The notes under the pieces were generated by a model that had not been told where the DNA came from, did not search any database, and was given only the letters and a program-made list of their open reading frames with translations. Below are positions 1-8,569 of a stretch of 43,512 bases of DNA, one piece after another; position 1 is the first letter of the stretch, and each line of letters opens with the position of its first letter. A program made the position numbers and the translations under genes. This stretch comes from Candidatus Epulonipiscium sp. (GTDB lineage: Bacteria; Bacillota_A; Clostridia; Lachnospirales; Cellulosilyticaceae): assembly GCA_012841565.1 (NCBI GenBank), contig DUUM01000438.1:1-43512 (forward strand). The letters are read 5' to 3'.

Positions 1-2108
1 AAGATTCGTATTCCAAACTGTATTCTAATATCCTTATTAGAAAATCCAATTGATTTTTTGATTGCAATTTGGCTATGTTCTCTAGCTGTAATAAGTTGTA
101 GAATCATTACAGTAATCAGCATTATTAAGACTAATGAAATTATAATAGCCACAGCTGAAACTAAGCTCAAATTATCTGTCACACCACCAAGGGTTTGTGA
201 GACGAACTCCCTAACAGGTGTTATTTTACTATGGGTCAAAATACTTCGTAATTTAAAGGTTTTATCTGCAATATTGACACCTTCCATAACATCTAAATAA
301 ATAATATAGACTTCAATATCTTTCTCTTCAAAATCAATATTAGCTTTGGCAGTCTTTCCACCATAGGTTATATCCTGGTAAATACCACTAATGGTAAAAT
401 GGAGTTCATCTCCCTGGTATCTTACGGTTATACTCTCTCCAATTTCTTTTCCCAGGTCTGAAGCATTCAAAGAAGAGAGCGCTATTTGTTTTTTATCTTT
501 GGGTGCGCTTCCTTTGAGATATGTCAATGGGAAAACAGAGCCATCACCATTTTCCACCCGAAGATATTCCCATTCACCATCCAAGTTTTTAAACTGTACA
601 TAGCTATTTTGATAAATTGCATACTTGCTAATTTCAAGATCATTTGCCAGATAGGATAGAACCGCCTCTTTTTGTTCTTGGAGCTTATCTGTATACTGGA
701 TATCAATACGGATATCACTCTCTCCGACACCCATATAAGTCATAAAAGATGGATTCTCAACCGTATTTTTCATATTCATAGGAAGTAAAATTAAGAATGA
801 TGAAAATATAAACACGAAAAACAGAACAACATATTCTTTCCATTTACACTTTAATTCCCCTAATGCTATGCTAAGATTTTGATATTGAAATCCTGCTATA
901 GGTAAAAAGTAGTGACCTTCCTTTTTTATTGTATCTTCTCCTCTCATCATCTCTACAACAGAGTTTTTGAGATTCTTATGAATTGTTTTTTTACACTTAA
1001 ATATAACAATGATTATAAGGAAGATGACTCCTATTAAAGGAAATATCCACTTCATCCATTGGGTTATCCCCTTTCCACAATATATAATGATAGATGATGA
1101 AAATAAGTCTCCAAATGGAATGGCTATGAGATAACCCATTACTCCTGACACAAGTGCAAGTAATATGTATTTCATCTGATATAACTTCCCAATGGCTTTG
1201 TTTGGAAACCCAATTGCTTTCATCTCACCAATTGTATAACTTTCTTCTGCCATGGTTGCCCTAATTATATATGATATACACAGTAGTGCTATCATTATTA
1301 AAAGCATGCTAATGAGTATAATGATAATAGCCACTAAGCCATATGAAAGATTGTTTATTATATTAAGTTGTCTACCCGTTATGGCTACACCATTAGAAGG
1401 CATATGGGCATCCGTATAATCTTTCTCTAGAACAGCTGTAGATGCTCCCTCCCCTAAAAGGAACTCAAATAAGTATTCCCATTCCCCCATGTGTTGACTT
1501 ATATCATTTAGATCTTTCTGATTGAGAAGAAAACGTTTAGAACTTGTTAGTGCCGCGTTCATAGAGGCGTCACGAATAATTGTTGATACAGTCATATTCT
1601 TTATATAACTATCCTCGCGTAATGTAATGGTATCTCCTACCTTAATTCCAAGCTCCTCTGCATAATACACTGGAACTCCGATTTCACCTTGTTTTACAAC
1701 CGCAATTTCATTATCCATATTTAATAGAAAATCAAAATCCTCGTTTTGAACCACAAGTCCGTTATCCATTAAAGATTTTTCAAAAGTCCCATCCTGATAA
1801 ATAATATTTGCATTTCTGATAGCAAGCATCTTTACGATGAGAGCATTCTTAATATAGTCATGATTTTCTTTAAATCTCTCAAATTCATCCTCATCATAAA
1901 GTCCCTTATGCATCTGTAGATATTCAGGAGGAATAGCCTGTTTATTGAGTCCTTTCATTGATGATATGATTGTGCCTGTCACCCTTAATCCGCCTGCCAT
2001 AAAAATGGTGGAAATCATCAAAAATATTGCTAGGGTTATTGTGATTACCTTGTTTCTCCTAAAATCCTTGTGGATAAGATTTAACAATAGCTTTATTGTA
2101 ACCTTCAT
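1..2108 (-). CDS. FtsX-family ABC transporter permease, 3' end cut by window edge
   Basis: The reading frame runs open from the ATG at 2108 to the left window edge, about 702 codons, so the C-terminus is missing. The start is preceded by an AAGGGGTG ribosome site. Residues 21-41 form a first membrane segment (ITITLAIFLMISTIFMAGG), followed by a large extracytoplasmic MacB-like domain, three membrane segments around residues 270-390 with a loop carrying GEMKAIGFPNKAIG (typical FtsX core), a further segment near 430-450, a second extracytoplasmic region, and near 640-700 the beginning of the second FtsX core (SQIAIKKSIGFSNKDI). This two-core layout is that of large permeases exporting peptides, lipids or antibiotics. 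It is the third gene behind an MFS exporter and a TetR repressor, 24 bp after the tetR stop. The partner ATPase is not in the window and should lie further downstream. The substrate cannot be read from sequence. Confidence 0.88.
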   Translation of the reverse strand, partial: MKVTIKLLLNLIHKDFRRNKVITITLAIFLMISTIFMAGGLRVTGTIISSMKGLNKQAIPPEYLQMHKGLYDEDEFERFKENHDYIKNALIVKMLAIRNANIIYQDGTFEKSLMDNGLVVQNEDFDFLLNMDNEIAVVKQGEIGVPVYYAEELGIKVGDTITLREDSYIKNMTVSTIIRDASMNAALTSSKRFLLNQKDLNDISQHMGEWEYLFEFLLGEGASTAVLEKDYTDAHMPSNGVAITGRQLNIINNLSYGLVAIIIILISMLLIMIALLCISYIIRATMAEESYTIGEMKAIGFPNKAIGKLYQMKYILLALVSGVMGYLIAIPFGDLFSSSIIIYCGKGITQWMKWIFPLIGVIFLIIIVIFKCKKTIHKNLKNSVVEMMRGEDTIKKEGHYFLPIAGFQYQNLSIALGELKCKWKEYVVLFFVFIFSSFLILLPMNMKNTVENPSFMTYMGVGESDIRIDIQYTDKLQEQKEAVLSYLANDLEISKYAIYQNSYVQFKNLDGEWEYLRVENGDGSVFPLTYLKGSAPKDKKQIALSSLNASDLGKEIGESITVRYQGDELHFTISGIYQDITYGGKTAKANIDFEEKDIEVYIIYLDVMEGVNIADKTFKLRSILTHSKITPVREFVSQTLGGVTDNLSLVSAVAIIISLVLIMLITVMILQLITAREHSQIAIKKSIGFSNKDIRIQFGIRI

Positions 2109-2132
2109 CGAACCACACCCCTTTTAGTATAT

Positions 2133-2765
2133 TTAGTTCATCTGTCCAAACATGTGTAAAAAAACATTAAGCTCCCCTTCCTTAGTTCCCAGCAATTTCT
2201 CAACATTAAACAAAAATGCCTTTATCTTTCTTGGATAATCCTCTATTTCCCACCCGAAAACATCGCAATCAAACATCATATGTCCTAACAATAAAATAGA
2301 TTCTATAGATTCCGTTGGATACGCTATATGGAAAATATCCTGCTGGATCCCTTCAGCAATAGGTTCTTCTAAAATAGGGGTCATACGCTTAAGCATTTCC
2401 TTCAAGTATAACCGCTCCAATTTTGTATTCTCAACATTATGCATTTCTACCTTTATCTCATCAGCCCCTTCAAACTCTGGTGTCTGTGCCACTATAGCCA
2501 TCATAATACGATTGACTAAAGGAATAGATTTGTCTTTTAGAATACTCTCTGCCCTCATTGCACCCTCATCAACTATATCCAGAATGATTGCCTCAAGTAC
2601 TTCTTCTTTAGAGGCAAAATAGTAATAAAAGGTCCCTTTTGCTATGCCCACAATCTTTAGGATATCATTAACTGATGTCTGTTCATAACCCTTTTTAACG
2701 AATAATTCCCGTGAAACAAGGAGAATTTCTCGCCTTCGTACTTCGCCTTCCTTGACTATCCTCAT
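2133..2765 (-). CDS. TetR/AcrR-family transcriptional repressor
   Basis: A 210-residue protein with an N-terminal helix-turn-helix of the TetR type: residues 8-55 contain RREILLVSRELFVKKGYEQT, then VNDILKIVGIAKGTFYYYFASKEEVL, including the hallmark GTFYYYFASKE. The C-terminal part is a helical ligand-binding domain that diverges between members, so the inducer is unknown. The ATG at 2765 has an AAAGGAG ribosome site 7 bp upstream. It lies between the MFS exporter gene (37 bp upstream) and the FtsX permease (24 bp downstream) on the same strand, so it is probably co-transcribed with both. The 5-bp-arm palindrome just after the exporter promoter (4111-4123) is the obvious operator, which would make the operon autorepressed and induced by an exported compound. 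Family assignment is firm; the regulatory loop is inferred from position. Confidence 0.93.
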   Translation of the reverse strand: MRIVKEGEVRRREILLVSRELFVKKGYEQTSVNDILKIVGIAKGTFYYYFASKEEVLEAIILDIVDEGAMRAESILKDKSIPLVNRIMMAIVAQTPEFEGADEIKVEMHNVENTKLERLYLKEMLKRMTPILEEPIAEGIQQDIFHIAYPTESIESILLLGHMMFDCDVFGWEIEDYPRKIKAFLFNVEKLLGTKEGELNVFLHMFGQMN

Positions 2766-2802
2766 AGTAAACTCCTTTTCTCTCCACTTTTGGTCTGTAA
2801 AT

Positions 2803-4065
2803 TTACACTTCTAACTCTATTTCCCTCATGCTTTTCTTGAAGCCAAAGATAAAAGCAAATATAACCATTACTATACCAGCAATAATAAGCATTAAGCCAA
2901 CGCCACGTCCTTTTCCAATACCAATAATTTGCCCCATGCTTCCAGAAAGAATGCCATTTTCCATAAGCATGGGTTCAAACACATGATCCGCTAGTGGACC
3001 ACAAATCGCATAAGCCACAACAAACCCCATTTGTGTAAGCATACTTATCATTCCCCATGCTCTTCCTTGCACATCATTTGGTATCTTAATACGAACCAAC
3101 ACATCTGCACAGGTATTAGCAAAAGGCAGGGCTGTAAAAAACAACATGCAGAAAATTATAATCCACCAGATGCTAGTTGTTGTTCCAGTCAGTGCCATAA
3201 AAATGCCAGCTAAGATTAATGAAATCGTAAGAATCCTGGAATAATTTTTTTTGATGTTTAAAATACCAATAATAACACTTCCAACTAACATCCCAATAGC
3301 ACTTACGGACTCCATAATCCCAAGAGTTTTAGCATCAGAAAAGGAAAGAATCATAGGCGTCATAAGTGTTTGTATAAAAGCAATAAAGAAGCACATAAAA
3401 CCCATCAGTACTACCAAGCTACTTACCCCTTTATTAGAAGTAATACTTTTCATTCCTTCCTTGAATTCCCTGAAGAAATTAAGACTTTCTTTATTAGGCT
3501 TAGGGATATAGATACCCCTTCGTACTAAGGCTATAGTAAAAACAGTTACAAAAAATGTTGCCATATCAATTATTAAAATTGTCCTGATATCTGCAACAGA
3601 AAGGATTAGTCCAGCTATAAAAGGTGATACTAAATATTTAGAATTAGCTGCAATCTGCACCAAACTACTTGCCCTAGCATATTCTTCCTCTGAAAGGAGA
3701 TCAGTAACCGTAGCTCTATAGGCAGGTTCAAGCAATGATATAAAAATAGAACTTATAGTAACACCAATAAAAATAGGTACAACTCCCCCATTTCCAGTCT
3801 GCATACAGATATATATAAAAAGAAGTCCTATCACTGAAAAAGAATCCCCCAATATCATCATCAACCTTCTGTCGTAACGATCAGCTAGGATGCCTCCAAC
3901 AGGACTTAGTAAAATCGTAGGAAGAAATGCCAGTAGTGTTGCAACAGATACTAATGTGACACTTCCCGTTAGCTGATAAATGTAAATTGAAACAGCAAAT
4001 GCAGTCATACCACTACCAATACTTGAAATTAATTCACCAATCCATAAAATTATAAATTTCTTCAC
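2803..4065 (-). CDS. MFS multidrug/macrolide-type efflux transporter
   Basis: About 420 residues with roughly 12 hydrophobic segments, starting KKFIILWIGELISSIGSGM and carrying the MFS loop-2/3 signature GGILADRYDRRLMMI near residues 60-75. The N-terminus and signature resemble the MefA/EntS-like branch of drug and siderophore exporters. The frame is open up to an ATG at 4146, but that stretch holds a TetR-like operator (4111-4123) and lies directly behind the promoter. I therefore chose the GTG at 4065, which has a GAAAGAGGGGG ribosome site about 5 bp upstream. It is the first gene of an exporter-tetR-FtsX operon on the minus strand. The function is probably proton-driven export of a toxic compound across the cytoplasmic membrane; the substrate is not known. 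Confidence 0.9.
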   Translation of the reverse strand: MKKFIILWIGELISSIGSGMTAFAVSIYIYQLTGSVTLVSVATLLAFLPTILLSPVGGILADRYDRRLMMILGDSFSVIGLLFIYICMQTGNGGVVPIFIGVTISSIFISLLEPAYRATVTDLLSEEEYARASSLVQIAANSKYLVSPFIAGLILSVADIRTILIIDMATFFVTVFTIALVRRGIYIPKPNKESLNFFREFKEGMKSITSNKGVSSLVVLMGFMCFFIAFIQTLMTPMILSFSDAKTLGIMESVSAIGMLVGSVIIGILNIKKNYSRILTISLILAGIFMALTGTTTSIWWIIIFCMLFFTALPFANTCADVLVRIKIPNDVQGRAWGMISMLTQMGFVVAYAICGPLADHVFEPMLMENGILSGSMGQIIGIGKGRGVGLMLIIAGIVMVIFAFIFGFKKSMREIELEV

Positions 4066-4110
4066 AGTACCCCCTCTTTCTTGTTGCAATTTCACTCCGG
4101 TATAGCGCAC

Positions 4111-4123
4111 ACCGACCATCGGT
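4111..4123. promoter_or_regulatory. Probable TetR operator in front of the MFS exporter
   Basis: A perfect inverted repeat, ACCGA-CCA-TCGGT, starts 9 bp downstream of the -10 box of the exporter promoter, so a bound repressor would block initiation. A TetR-family gene is the second gene of the same operon. The pairing of this site with that repressor is inferred from position. Confidence 0.65.
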
Positions 4124-4131
4124 CTATTGCT

Positions 4132-4160
4132 AGAATAACATACCATTTTTTCTATGTCAA
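4132..4160 (-). promoter_or_regulatory. Sigma-A-type promoter of the MFS-tetR-FtsX operon
   Basis: On the minus strand there is a consensus -35 TTGACA (4160-4155), a 17-bp spacer and a -10 TATTCT (4137-4132). The expected transcription start near 4125 lies at the edge of the palindromic operator. Confidence 0.8.
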
Positions 4161-4218
4161 TATCTTTTATAACGATTTTTTAACCATTATAATAGAGCTC
4201 TAGTATATCCAAAGCAAA

Positions 4219-4259
4219 AGGCGATATTGAAGGATGTTTGCTATCCTTCAATATCGCCT
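4219..4259 (-). terminator. Terminator of the pst operon
   Basis: Perfect 17-bp arms (4219-4235 and 4243-4259) with a 7-nt loop follow the pstB stop codon by 16 bp. On the minus strand the stem is followed by TTTTGCTTTGG, a moderate U-tract. It separates the pst operon from the efflux operon promoter at 4160. Confidence 0.85.
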
Positions 4260-4274
4260 GCTTATAAAATCACC

Positions 4275-5018
4275 TTATCCATATATGCCTTCTATATATT
4301 CTTTTGTTCTACTATCCTTAGGATTTGTAAACATTTTTTCAGTTTCTTCATATTCTATTAGTTTACCATCTAATATAAAAGCGGTATAATCTGATATTCT
4401 TTTGGCCTGAGCTAAATTATGGGTTACTATAACAATCGTATAGTTTTCGGAGAATCTAAGTAACATCTCTTCTATGTTTTGGATGTTTTTAATGTCTAAA
4501 GCCGAACAAGGTTCATCTAATAATAAAACTTCTGGCTTTGCAGTAAGGGCTCTTGCAATGCAAAGTCTTTGTTGTTGGCCCCCTGACAACTTAGTCGCTA
4601 GCATATGTAAATCATTACTGATTTCACCAAAAAGTCCTGCTTCTTTAAGGGTAGCTTCAACGATACGATCTAATTCCTTCTTATCCTTCGTCCCATAATA
4701 TATAGGCGCATAAGTTAAATTTTTATAAATTGAAAAAGGGAAAGGCGTAGGTTTTTGAAATACCATGCCTATACTTCTCCTTATACTATCTTTTTCATAA
4801 GATAATATGTTCTTATCTTTGAATACTATCTCCCCTTTGAAGTTTCCTCCATTTTCCCCAATCATAAGATTTAAAGTAGTCAGTAAGGTTGACTTTCCAC
4901 ATCCAGATGGGCCAATGATAGCTGTTATCTTATTCTTTTTGATAGTCATGGATAAATCTTTTAATACTTCTTTTTCTCCATAGCTTACAAATAAATTATT
5001 TATTTTGAGTATGTCCAT
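4275..5018 (-). CDS. pstB: Phosphate ABC transporter ATP-binding protein PstB
   Basis: A 247-residue ABC ATPase of normal PstB length. Walker A GPSGCGKST lies at about residues 36-44, the Q-loop at GMVFQKPTPFPFSIYKN (the PFPF motif is typical of PstB), the signature LSGGQQQRLCIARAL near 144-158, and Walker B VLLLDEPCSALD just after it, followed by the switch histidine in VTHN. It powers high-affinity inorganic phosphate import with PstA and PstC at the inner face of the membrane. The ATG overlaps the pstA stop by one base (TAATG), implying translational coupling. Usual family members have DEPTSALD; the Cys in place of Thr is a small deviation outside the catalytic residues. There is no phoU after it; a strong terminator follows instead. 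Confidence 0.96.
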   Translation of the reverse strand: MDILKINNLFVSYGEKEVLKDLSMTIKKNKITAIIGPSGCGKSTLLTTLNLMIGENGGNFKGEIVFKDKNILSYEKDSIRRSIGMVFQKPTPFPFSIYKNLTYAPIYYGTKDKKELDRIVEATLKEAGLFGEISNDLHMLATKLSGGQQQRLCIARALTAKPEVLLLDEPCSALDIKNIQNIEEMLLRFSENYTIVIVTHNLAQAKRISDYTAFILDGKLIEYEETEKMFTNPKDSRTKEYIEGIYG

Positions 5019-5854
5019 TACTGATCATCCCTTTTTTTCATATTAAAAATTGCTGCTATTATATTTATTATAAGCAACATTAGTATCAGTACTAAAGCTG
5101 TTCCATAGGCTTTATCTAAAGATATTCCTTCTCCAGTTAGCATATATAAATGAAATGGTAATGCCATAACAGGTGCAGATAGAGATTTTGGTATTGGTGC
5201 AAAGATGACGGCTGCCGTTAGTATAATAGGTGCAGCAGCTCCCATTGCAAACCCTCCTGCCATGGTTATGGTAGAAATGATCTCAGCCTTACATAAAGGT
5301 AATATAAGCTTAAATATCGTATAAGCCTTAGATACACCAATGGCATAAGAAGAGTCTATTATGTTCTGATCTACTTCCCTTAATGTTTTTTCTACTCTTA
5401 TCTGGATGTAAGGAAATATCATAATACCTAACGTTATACCCCCAGATAATAAAGATCTACCTAATCTTAAATGGAGCACCAATAAAGTATATCCAAACAA
5501 GCCCAACACGATCGAAGGAATTCCTGCCATAGATTGTACGATTAAATGGATCATATTTTCTACTTTTTTAGATTGGCAATAAAATAGGGTGTAGATAGAA
5601 GTTGAAATGGCTAGTATAGATGCAAATAGGCAAGCTATAAAAGTAAGCAATAAACTGCCTACAATAGCCGGAAATATCCCGCCTTCTGCTCCAATGGGCA
5701 TACCCTTTGGATTTGCAAATATAAATTCTAGATTTATAGAACTTAGGCCCTTTTTAAAGATATAACCAAATAGATATAAAACAATAGTAAGTACAGTTAC
5801 TGTACTTACTATTAGCCATATTTTAAACATGTAATCTTTGATTTTCTCATTCAT
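5018..5854 (-). CDS. pstA: Phosphate ABC transporter permease PstA
   Basis: About 278 residues with six predicted membrane segments. The cytoplasmic coupling loop DQNIIDSSYAIGVSKAYTIFKLILP (written here as part of the EAA region, residues around 165-190) is the conserved contact with PstB. PstA forms the membrane channel with PstC. The open frame extends to a TTG at 5863, but the AAGGA ribosome site is right against that codon, whereas it is 9 bp before the ATG at 5854, which I chose. The gene lies 21 bp after pstC and ends in a one-base overlap with pstB. Confidence 0.94.
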   Translation of the reverse strand: MNEKIKDYMFKIWLIVSTVTVLTIVLYLFGYIFKKGLSSINLEFIFANPKGMPIGAEGGIFPAIVGSLLLTFIACLFASILAISTSIYTLFYCQSKKVENMIHLIVQSMAGIPSIVLGLFGYTLLVLHLRLGRSLLSGGITLGIMIFPYIQIRVEKTLREVDQNIIDSSYAIGVSKAYTIFKLILPLCKAEIISTITMAGGFAMGAAAPIILTAAVIFAPIPKSLSAPVMALPFHLYMLTGEGISLDKAYGTALVLILMLLIINIIAAIFNMKKRDDQ

Positions 5855-5875
5855 TTTTATCAATCCTTATGTCTA

Positions 5876-6739
5876 TCATACATCTATACTCTGTTTAATA
5901 AAATGTAATATTATATTGATTATAAATAACATGATCATTAGTATAAAGCCGGATGCAAAAAGGGAATGATAATGTAAACTTCCAACCTCTGCCATGCCCA
6001 TTTCAAGTGCAATAAGAGAAGGTATTGTTTGTGTTTTTTTAAGTAAACGGGGCATTAACGGCGCATTCCCTATAACCATCATAACTGCCATGGTTTCCCC
6101 CATCCCTCTGCCTAAAGCTAAAACCATAGCGGCTAAAACACTCTTTCTACTGCTAGGTAAAATTATATATCGTATCATATAAGATTTAGAGACACCTAGG
6201 GCATTTGAGTGCTGTGAATGTTCCTTATACACCTTCTCCATAGCCTCATCACAAGTAGATATAACATAGGGTAGCATCATTAGGGCGAGAATGATACCTC
6301 CGGCTAATACAGACTCCCCTGTGGGAAATGAAAACTGGGTCTCAAAAAATTTTACTAACACTAACAAGCCTATAAATCCATATATGACAGAGGGTATGCC
6401 GGCTAAAACATCCACAATCCCTCTTATTACTTTTTTAATAAAGCCATTTGTATAACATGATAAGACAACAGAGAAGCCAACGCCTATGGGTAATGCTATT
6501 ATAATGCCTACCAAAGATGTATACACGGTGCCTAGTATGATTGGTAAGATGGATAGTTTATCAGGAGAACCTAAAGGATTCCAGGTCCTTCCTAGTATAA
6601 ACCTTCGTACAGGCACCTCTTGAAAAAATGGTATACTTTCTTTAAATATAAATAGTACTATAAATGCCATTAGTAACAAAGAAATTAAAGTCACTATTTT
6701 AATTAGAAACTTAAAGATCCTTTCTATTGTTTTTCTCAT
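5876..6739 (-). CDS. pstC: Phosphate ABC transporter permease PstC
   Basis: A 287-residue integral membrane protein with six predicted segments. Markers of PstC are the periplasmic-side segment FILGRTWNPL near residues 45-55, GIVDVLAGIPSVIYGFIGL near 105-125, the coupling loop HSNALGVSKSYMIRYIILP, and the strongly conserved ALGRGMGETMAVMMVIGNAP. The ATG at 6739 has an AGGTGA ribosome site. It forms the transport channel with PstA and receives phosphate from PstS. It lies 26 bp after pstS and is part of the pstSCAB operon. Confidence 0.95.
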   Translation of the reverse strand: MRKTIERIFKFLIKIVTLISLLLMAFIVLFIFKESIPFFQEVPVRRFILGRTWNPLGSPDKLSILPIILGTVYTSLVGIIIALPIGVGFSVVLSCYTNGFIKKVIRGIVDVLAGIPSVIYGFIGLLVLVKFFETQFSFPTGESVLAGGIILALMMLPYVISTCDEAMEKVYKEHSQHSNALGVSKSYMIRYIILPSSRKSVLAAMVLALGRGMGETMAVMMVIGNAPLMPRLLKKTQTIPSLIALEMGMAEVGSLHYHSLFASGFILMIMLFIINIILHFIKQSIDV

Positions 6740-6765
6740 CGTATCACCTCACATCATTATTGAAT

Positions 6766-7659
6766 TTATCTTACTGGGATAAAACCCATTTCTTCAATAA
6801 TTGCTGCACCCTTTTCAGATGTAACCATATCCATAAATATTCTTTGTTCCTTGCTGAGACTACCTTTTTTAACGGCTATAAGAGGTCTCGATATTTTATA
6901 TGAACCGTTAACTATGTTTTCCGCTACAGGTTCTATACCATCCACTTTTAAAGGAATAATTTTCCCAGCATTCTGATTAACCATACCAAATGAAGCATAT
7001 CCTATTGCATATCTGTTTTCAATTACTTTGGTAACTAATGCTCCCATAGAAGGCGCTTGTATAGCATCTGTACGCACCTCTGTATCACCCATTATACTAT
7101 CTTGGAATACGCCATGAGCACCGCCCCCTAAATCCCTTATAACCACTACTATTTCCTTGTGCTCTAAACCTGGATCCACATCATCCCAGTATTTATACTC
7201 GCCTGAAAATATTTTCTTTATCTCTTGTGAACTTAAATCGTTAATCATTAAACTAGTTAATGGATTTTCCGGGTTTACTGAAATTGTTAAAGCATCAATA
7301 CCAATCGTAAATGCTTCCATCTCACCCAATTTTTCTTTTTCTTCATCTTTTATTTCTCTTGCTAACATTCCAAAATCACTGGTTCCTTCTAAAACCGCCT
7401 TAACACCAGCGCCTGATCCTCCTGCTGAAACATAGATAGATATATTTTTCTCTGGGAACTCTGAATTGACTTTATCCCAGGTCGTATATTCCTCAATAAA
7501 CTCTGTGGCTAACACTGACATGACAGGTGCTAAAGTGGATGAACCATTAAAGGTCATTTCGGCTTTAAACTCCTGGCCTTTCTTCTGATTGCCACATCCA
7601 CTTATAACAAATACAGATATTAAACTAACTGATAATAATAAAGCTATTTTTCTTTTCAT
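6766..7659 (-). CDS. pstS: Phosphate-binding lipoprotein PstS
   Basis: A 297-residue secreted protein. It has a lipoprotein signal peptide with the lipobox VISGC at about residues 18-22, so Cys22 is the predicted lipidated residue that anchors it outside the membrane. The mature part has the PBP-like phosphate-binding motifs FNGSSTLAPV, SAGGSGAGVKAVLEGTSDFG and the later GYASFG. It captures inorganic phosphate and delivers it to PstCA. The ATG at 7659 follows an AGGAGG site. It is the first gene of the operon. No clear -35 or Pho box was found in 7660-7766, so control by a PhoP-like activator is only an expectation. Confidence 0.95.
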   Translation of the reverse strand: MKRKIALLLSVSLISVFVISGCGNQKKGQEFKAEMTFNGSSTLAPVMSVLATEFIEEYTTWDKVNSEFPEKNISIYVSAGGSGAGVKAVLEGTSDFGMLAREIKDEEKEKLGEMEAFTIGIDALTISVNPENPLTSLMINDLSSQEIKKIFSGEYKYWDDVDPGLEHKEIVVVIRDLGGGAHGVFQDSIMGDTEVRTDAIQAPSMGALVTKVIENRYAIGYASFGMVNQNAGKIIPLKVDGIEPVAENIVNGSYKISRPLIAVKKGSLSKEQRIFMDMVTSEKGAAIIEEMGFIPVR

Positions 7660-7766
7660 TCTATATCCTCCTAGATATCATTCTTGCTTTTATTCTATAT
7701 GTTTTCTTACCATTGTTTATTCTATATCATATCTTTATTTATTTCCACTAAATATTTTATCTAAAT

Positions 7767-7807
7767 ACAAAAGTGAACCAGAATATATCATTCTGATTCA
7801 CTTTTGT
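7767..7807 (-). terminator. Terminator between the DUF6530-like gene and pstS
   Basis: Arms of 18 bp (7767-7784 and 7790-7807, one G-T pair) with a 5-nt loop. It lies 58 bp downstream of the minus-strand DUF6530-like gene, and the stem ends in CACTTTTGTATTT, a short U-rich tail on the minus strand. It insulates pstS from the gene upstream. Confidence 0.75.
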
Positions 7808-7865
7808 AAAATTATCTTACAATTTCTTTTTATCTGTTTTATCCATTTAAAGTCATTCTAAACAA

Positions 7866-8345
7866 TTAATATCCCATATCCTTCAATATACCGGATAACA
7901 CACGTAAGCGTTCTCCAATCATTTCGTCCTCATTGCTGAGTACTTGAGAAAACAACTGAATATCATCGTTGATCTTTTCATTATCAGTTGCTACAGCTAT
8001 TGTCATTGCATCTCCTTGTAAACCTACTCTATCAATAACAGGATTTTCTATATCATATAACTCTTTATATCTATAAGCATCTTGAAAGTGCCGTTTCGTT
8101 CTGCAAACAAGAATAGCCAGATCAAGTACCCGGTGAAGCGGTAATTCTTCGGATTGTCTTGACCATTTATCGCCAGTATGTCTCCAAACTTTAGCTGAAA
8201 TATCTACCTTTCCCCTATCATTCCACTGTGCGAGCCCTAACGAAAGGCCTTTCGTATCGGTTTTATAAGCATACTGACCATCGATGTTTTCATAGTCTTC
8301 TGATACAATAACTGGTTTATGTTTTAAATTTGTTGGTATTTTCAT
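7866..8345 (-). CDS. DUF6530-like protein of unknown function
   Basis: A 159-residue soluble protein with no signal peptide or membrane segment. The N-terminal half carries the run GLSLGLAQWNDRGKVDISAK followed by VWRHTGDKWSRQSEELPLHRVLDL. From memory this matches a widespread Firmicute family listed as DUF6530; no biochemical role is known to me. It has many conserved aromatic and charged residues (W, R, H) that could form a binding site, but no catalytic motif that I recognise. The ATG at 8345 has a GGAGG site. The gene is monocistronic: it has its own consensus promoter (8408-8436), a three-heptamer operator-like element (8366-8396) in the leader, and its own terminator. This points to tight regulation by a repressor not encoded next to it. 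Confidence 0.75.
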   Translation of the reverse strand: MKIPTNLKHKPVIVSEDYENIDGQYAYKTDTKGLSLGLAQWNDRGKVDISAKVWRHTGDKWSRQSEELPLHRVLDLAILVCRTKRHFQDAYRYKELYDIENPVIDRVGLQGDAMTIAVATDNEKINDDIQLFSQVLSNEDEMIGERLRVLSGILKDMGY

Positions 8346-8365
8346 TTTTTCGCCTCCACTTATTT

Positions 8366-8396
8366 TTAGTAATCTACTTGGTTACTAAATTACTAA
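8366..8396. promoter_or_regulatory. TTAGTAA/TTACTAA operator-like cluster
   Basis: Three copies of the heptamer TTACTAA (or its complement TTAGTAA) lie at 8366-8372, 8382-8388 and 8390-8396. The first and second form a dyad with a 9-bp centre; the second and third are direct repeats with an 8-bp period. They fill the region from the expected transcription start of the DUF6530-like gene to about 20 bp before its ATG. Confidence 0.6.
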
Positions 8397-8407
8397 CTTA
8401 CTGCTTA

Positions 8408-8436
8408 ATATTAATATATTTAACTCTTTTTGTCAA
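8408..8436 (-). promoter_or_regulatory. Promoter of the DUF6530-like gene
   Basis: Minus-strand -35 TTGACA (8436-8431), 17-bp spacer and -10 TAATAT (8413-8408). This is close to full sigma-A consensus and lies about 65 bp upstream of the start codon. Confidence 0.8.
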
Positions 8437-8523
8437 TGCTTTTATAGTACACTAAACATTTGCAAGTGACTCATAATCTGTTTTCCCTTCTAAAGTGTTG
8501 CAATATTAAAACCTCTATATAAA

Positions 8524-8548
8524 AAACAGAGCTCGTTGAGCTCTGTTT
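8524..8548 (-). terminator. Terminator of the ogt-like gene
   Basis: Ten-bp arms AAACAGAGCT and its complement with a 5-nt loop, followed on the minus strand by a U-tract (TTTTTTATA). It lies 22 bp after the stop codon of the ogt-like gene. Confidence 0.85.
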
Positions 8549-8569
8549 CTAGTTTATAATTATTTAATA

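Noticed and set aside
524..730. Open frames antisense or shifted within the FtsX gene (and similar ones inside mutS, mutL, nadE, ydjI and others)
   Set aside because: They lack ribosome sites and lie wholly inside well-supported genes in other frames.
4066..4146. N-terminal extension of the MFS exporter to the ATG at 4146
   Set aside because: The extension contains the operator and begins within a few bases of the -10 box; the GTG at 4065 has a strong ribosome site and gives a normal MFS N-terminus.
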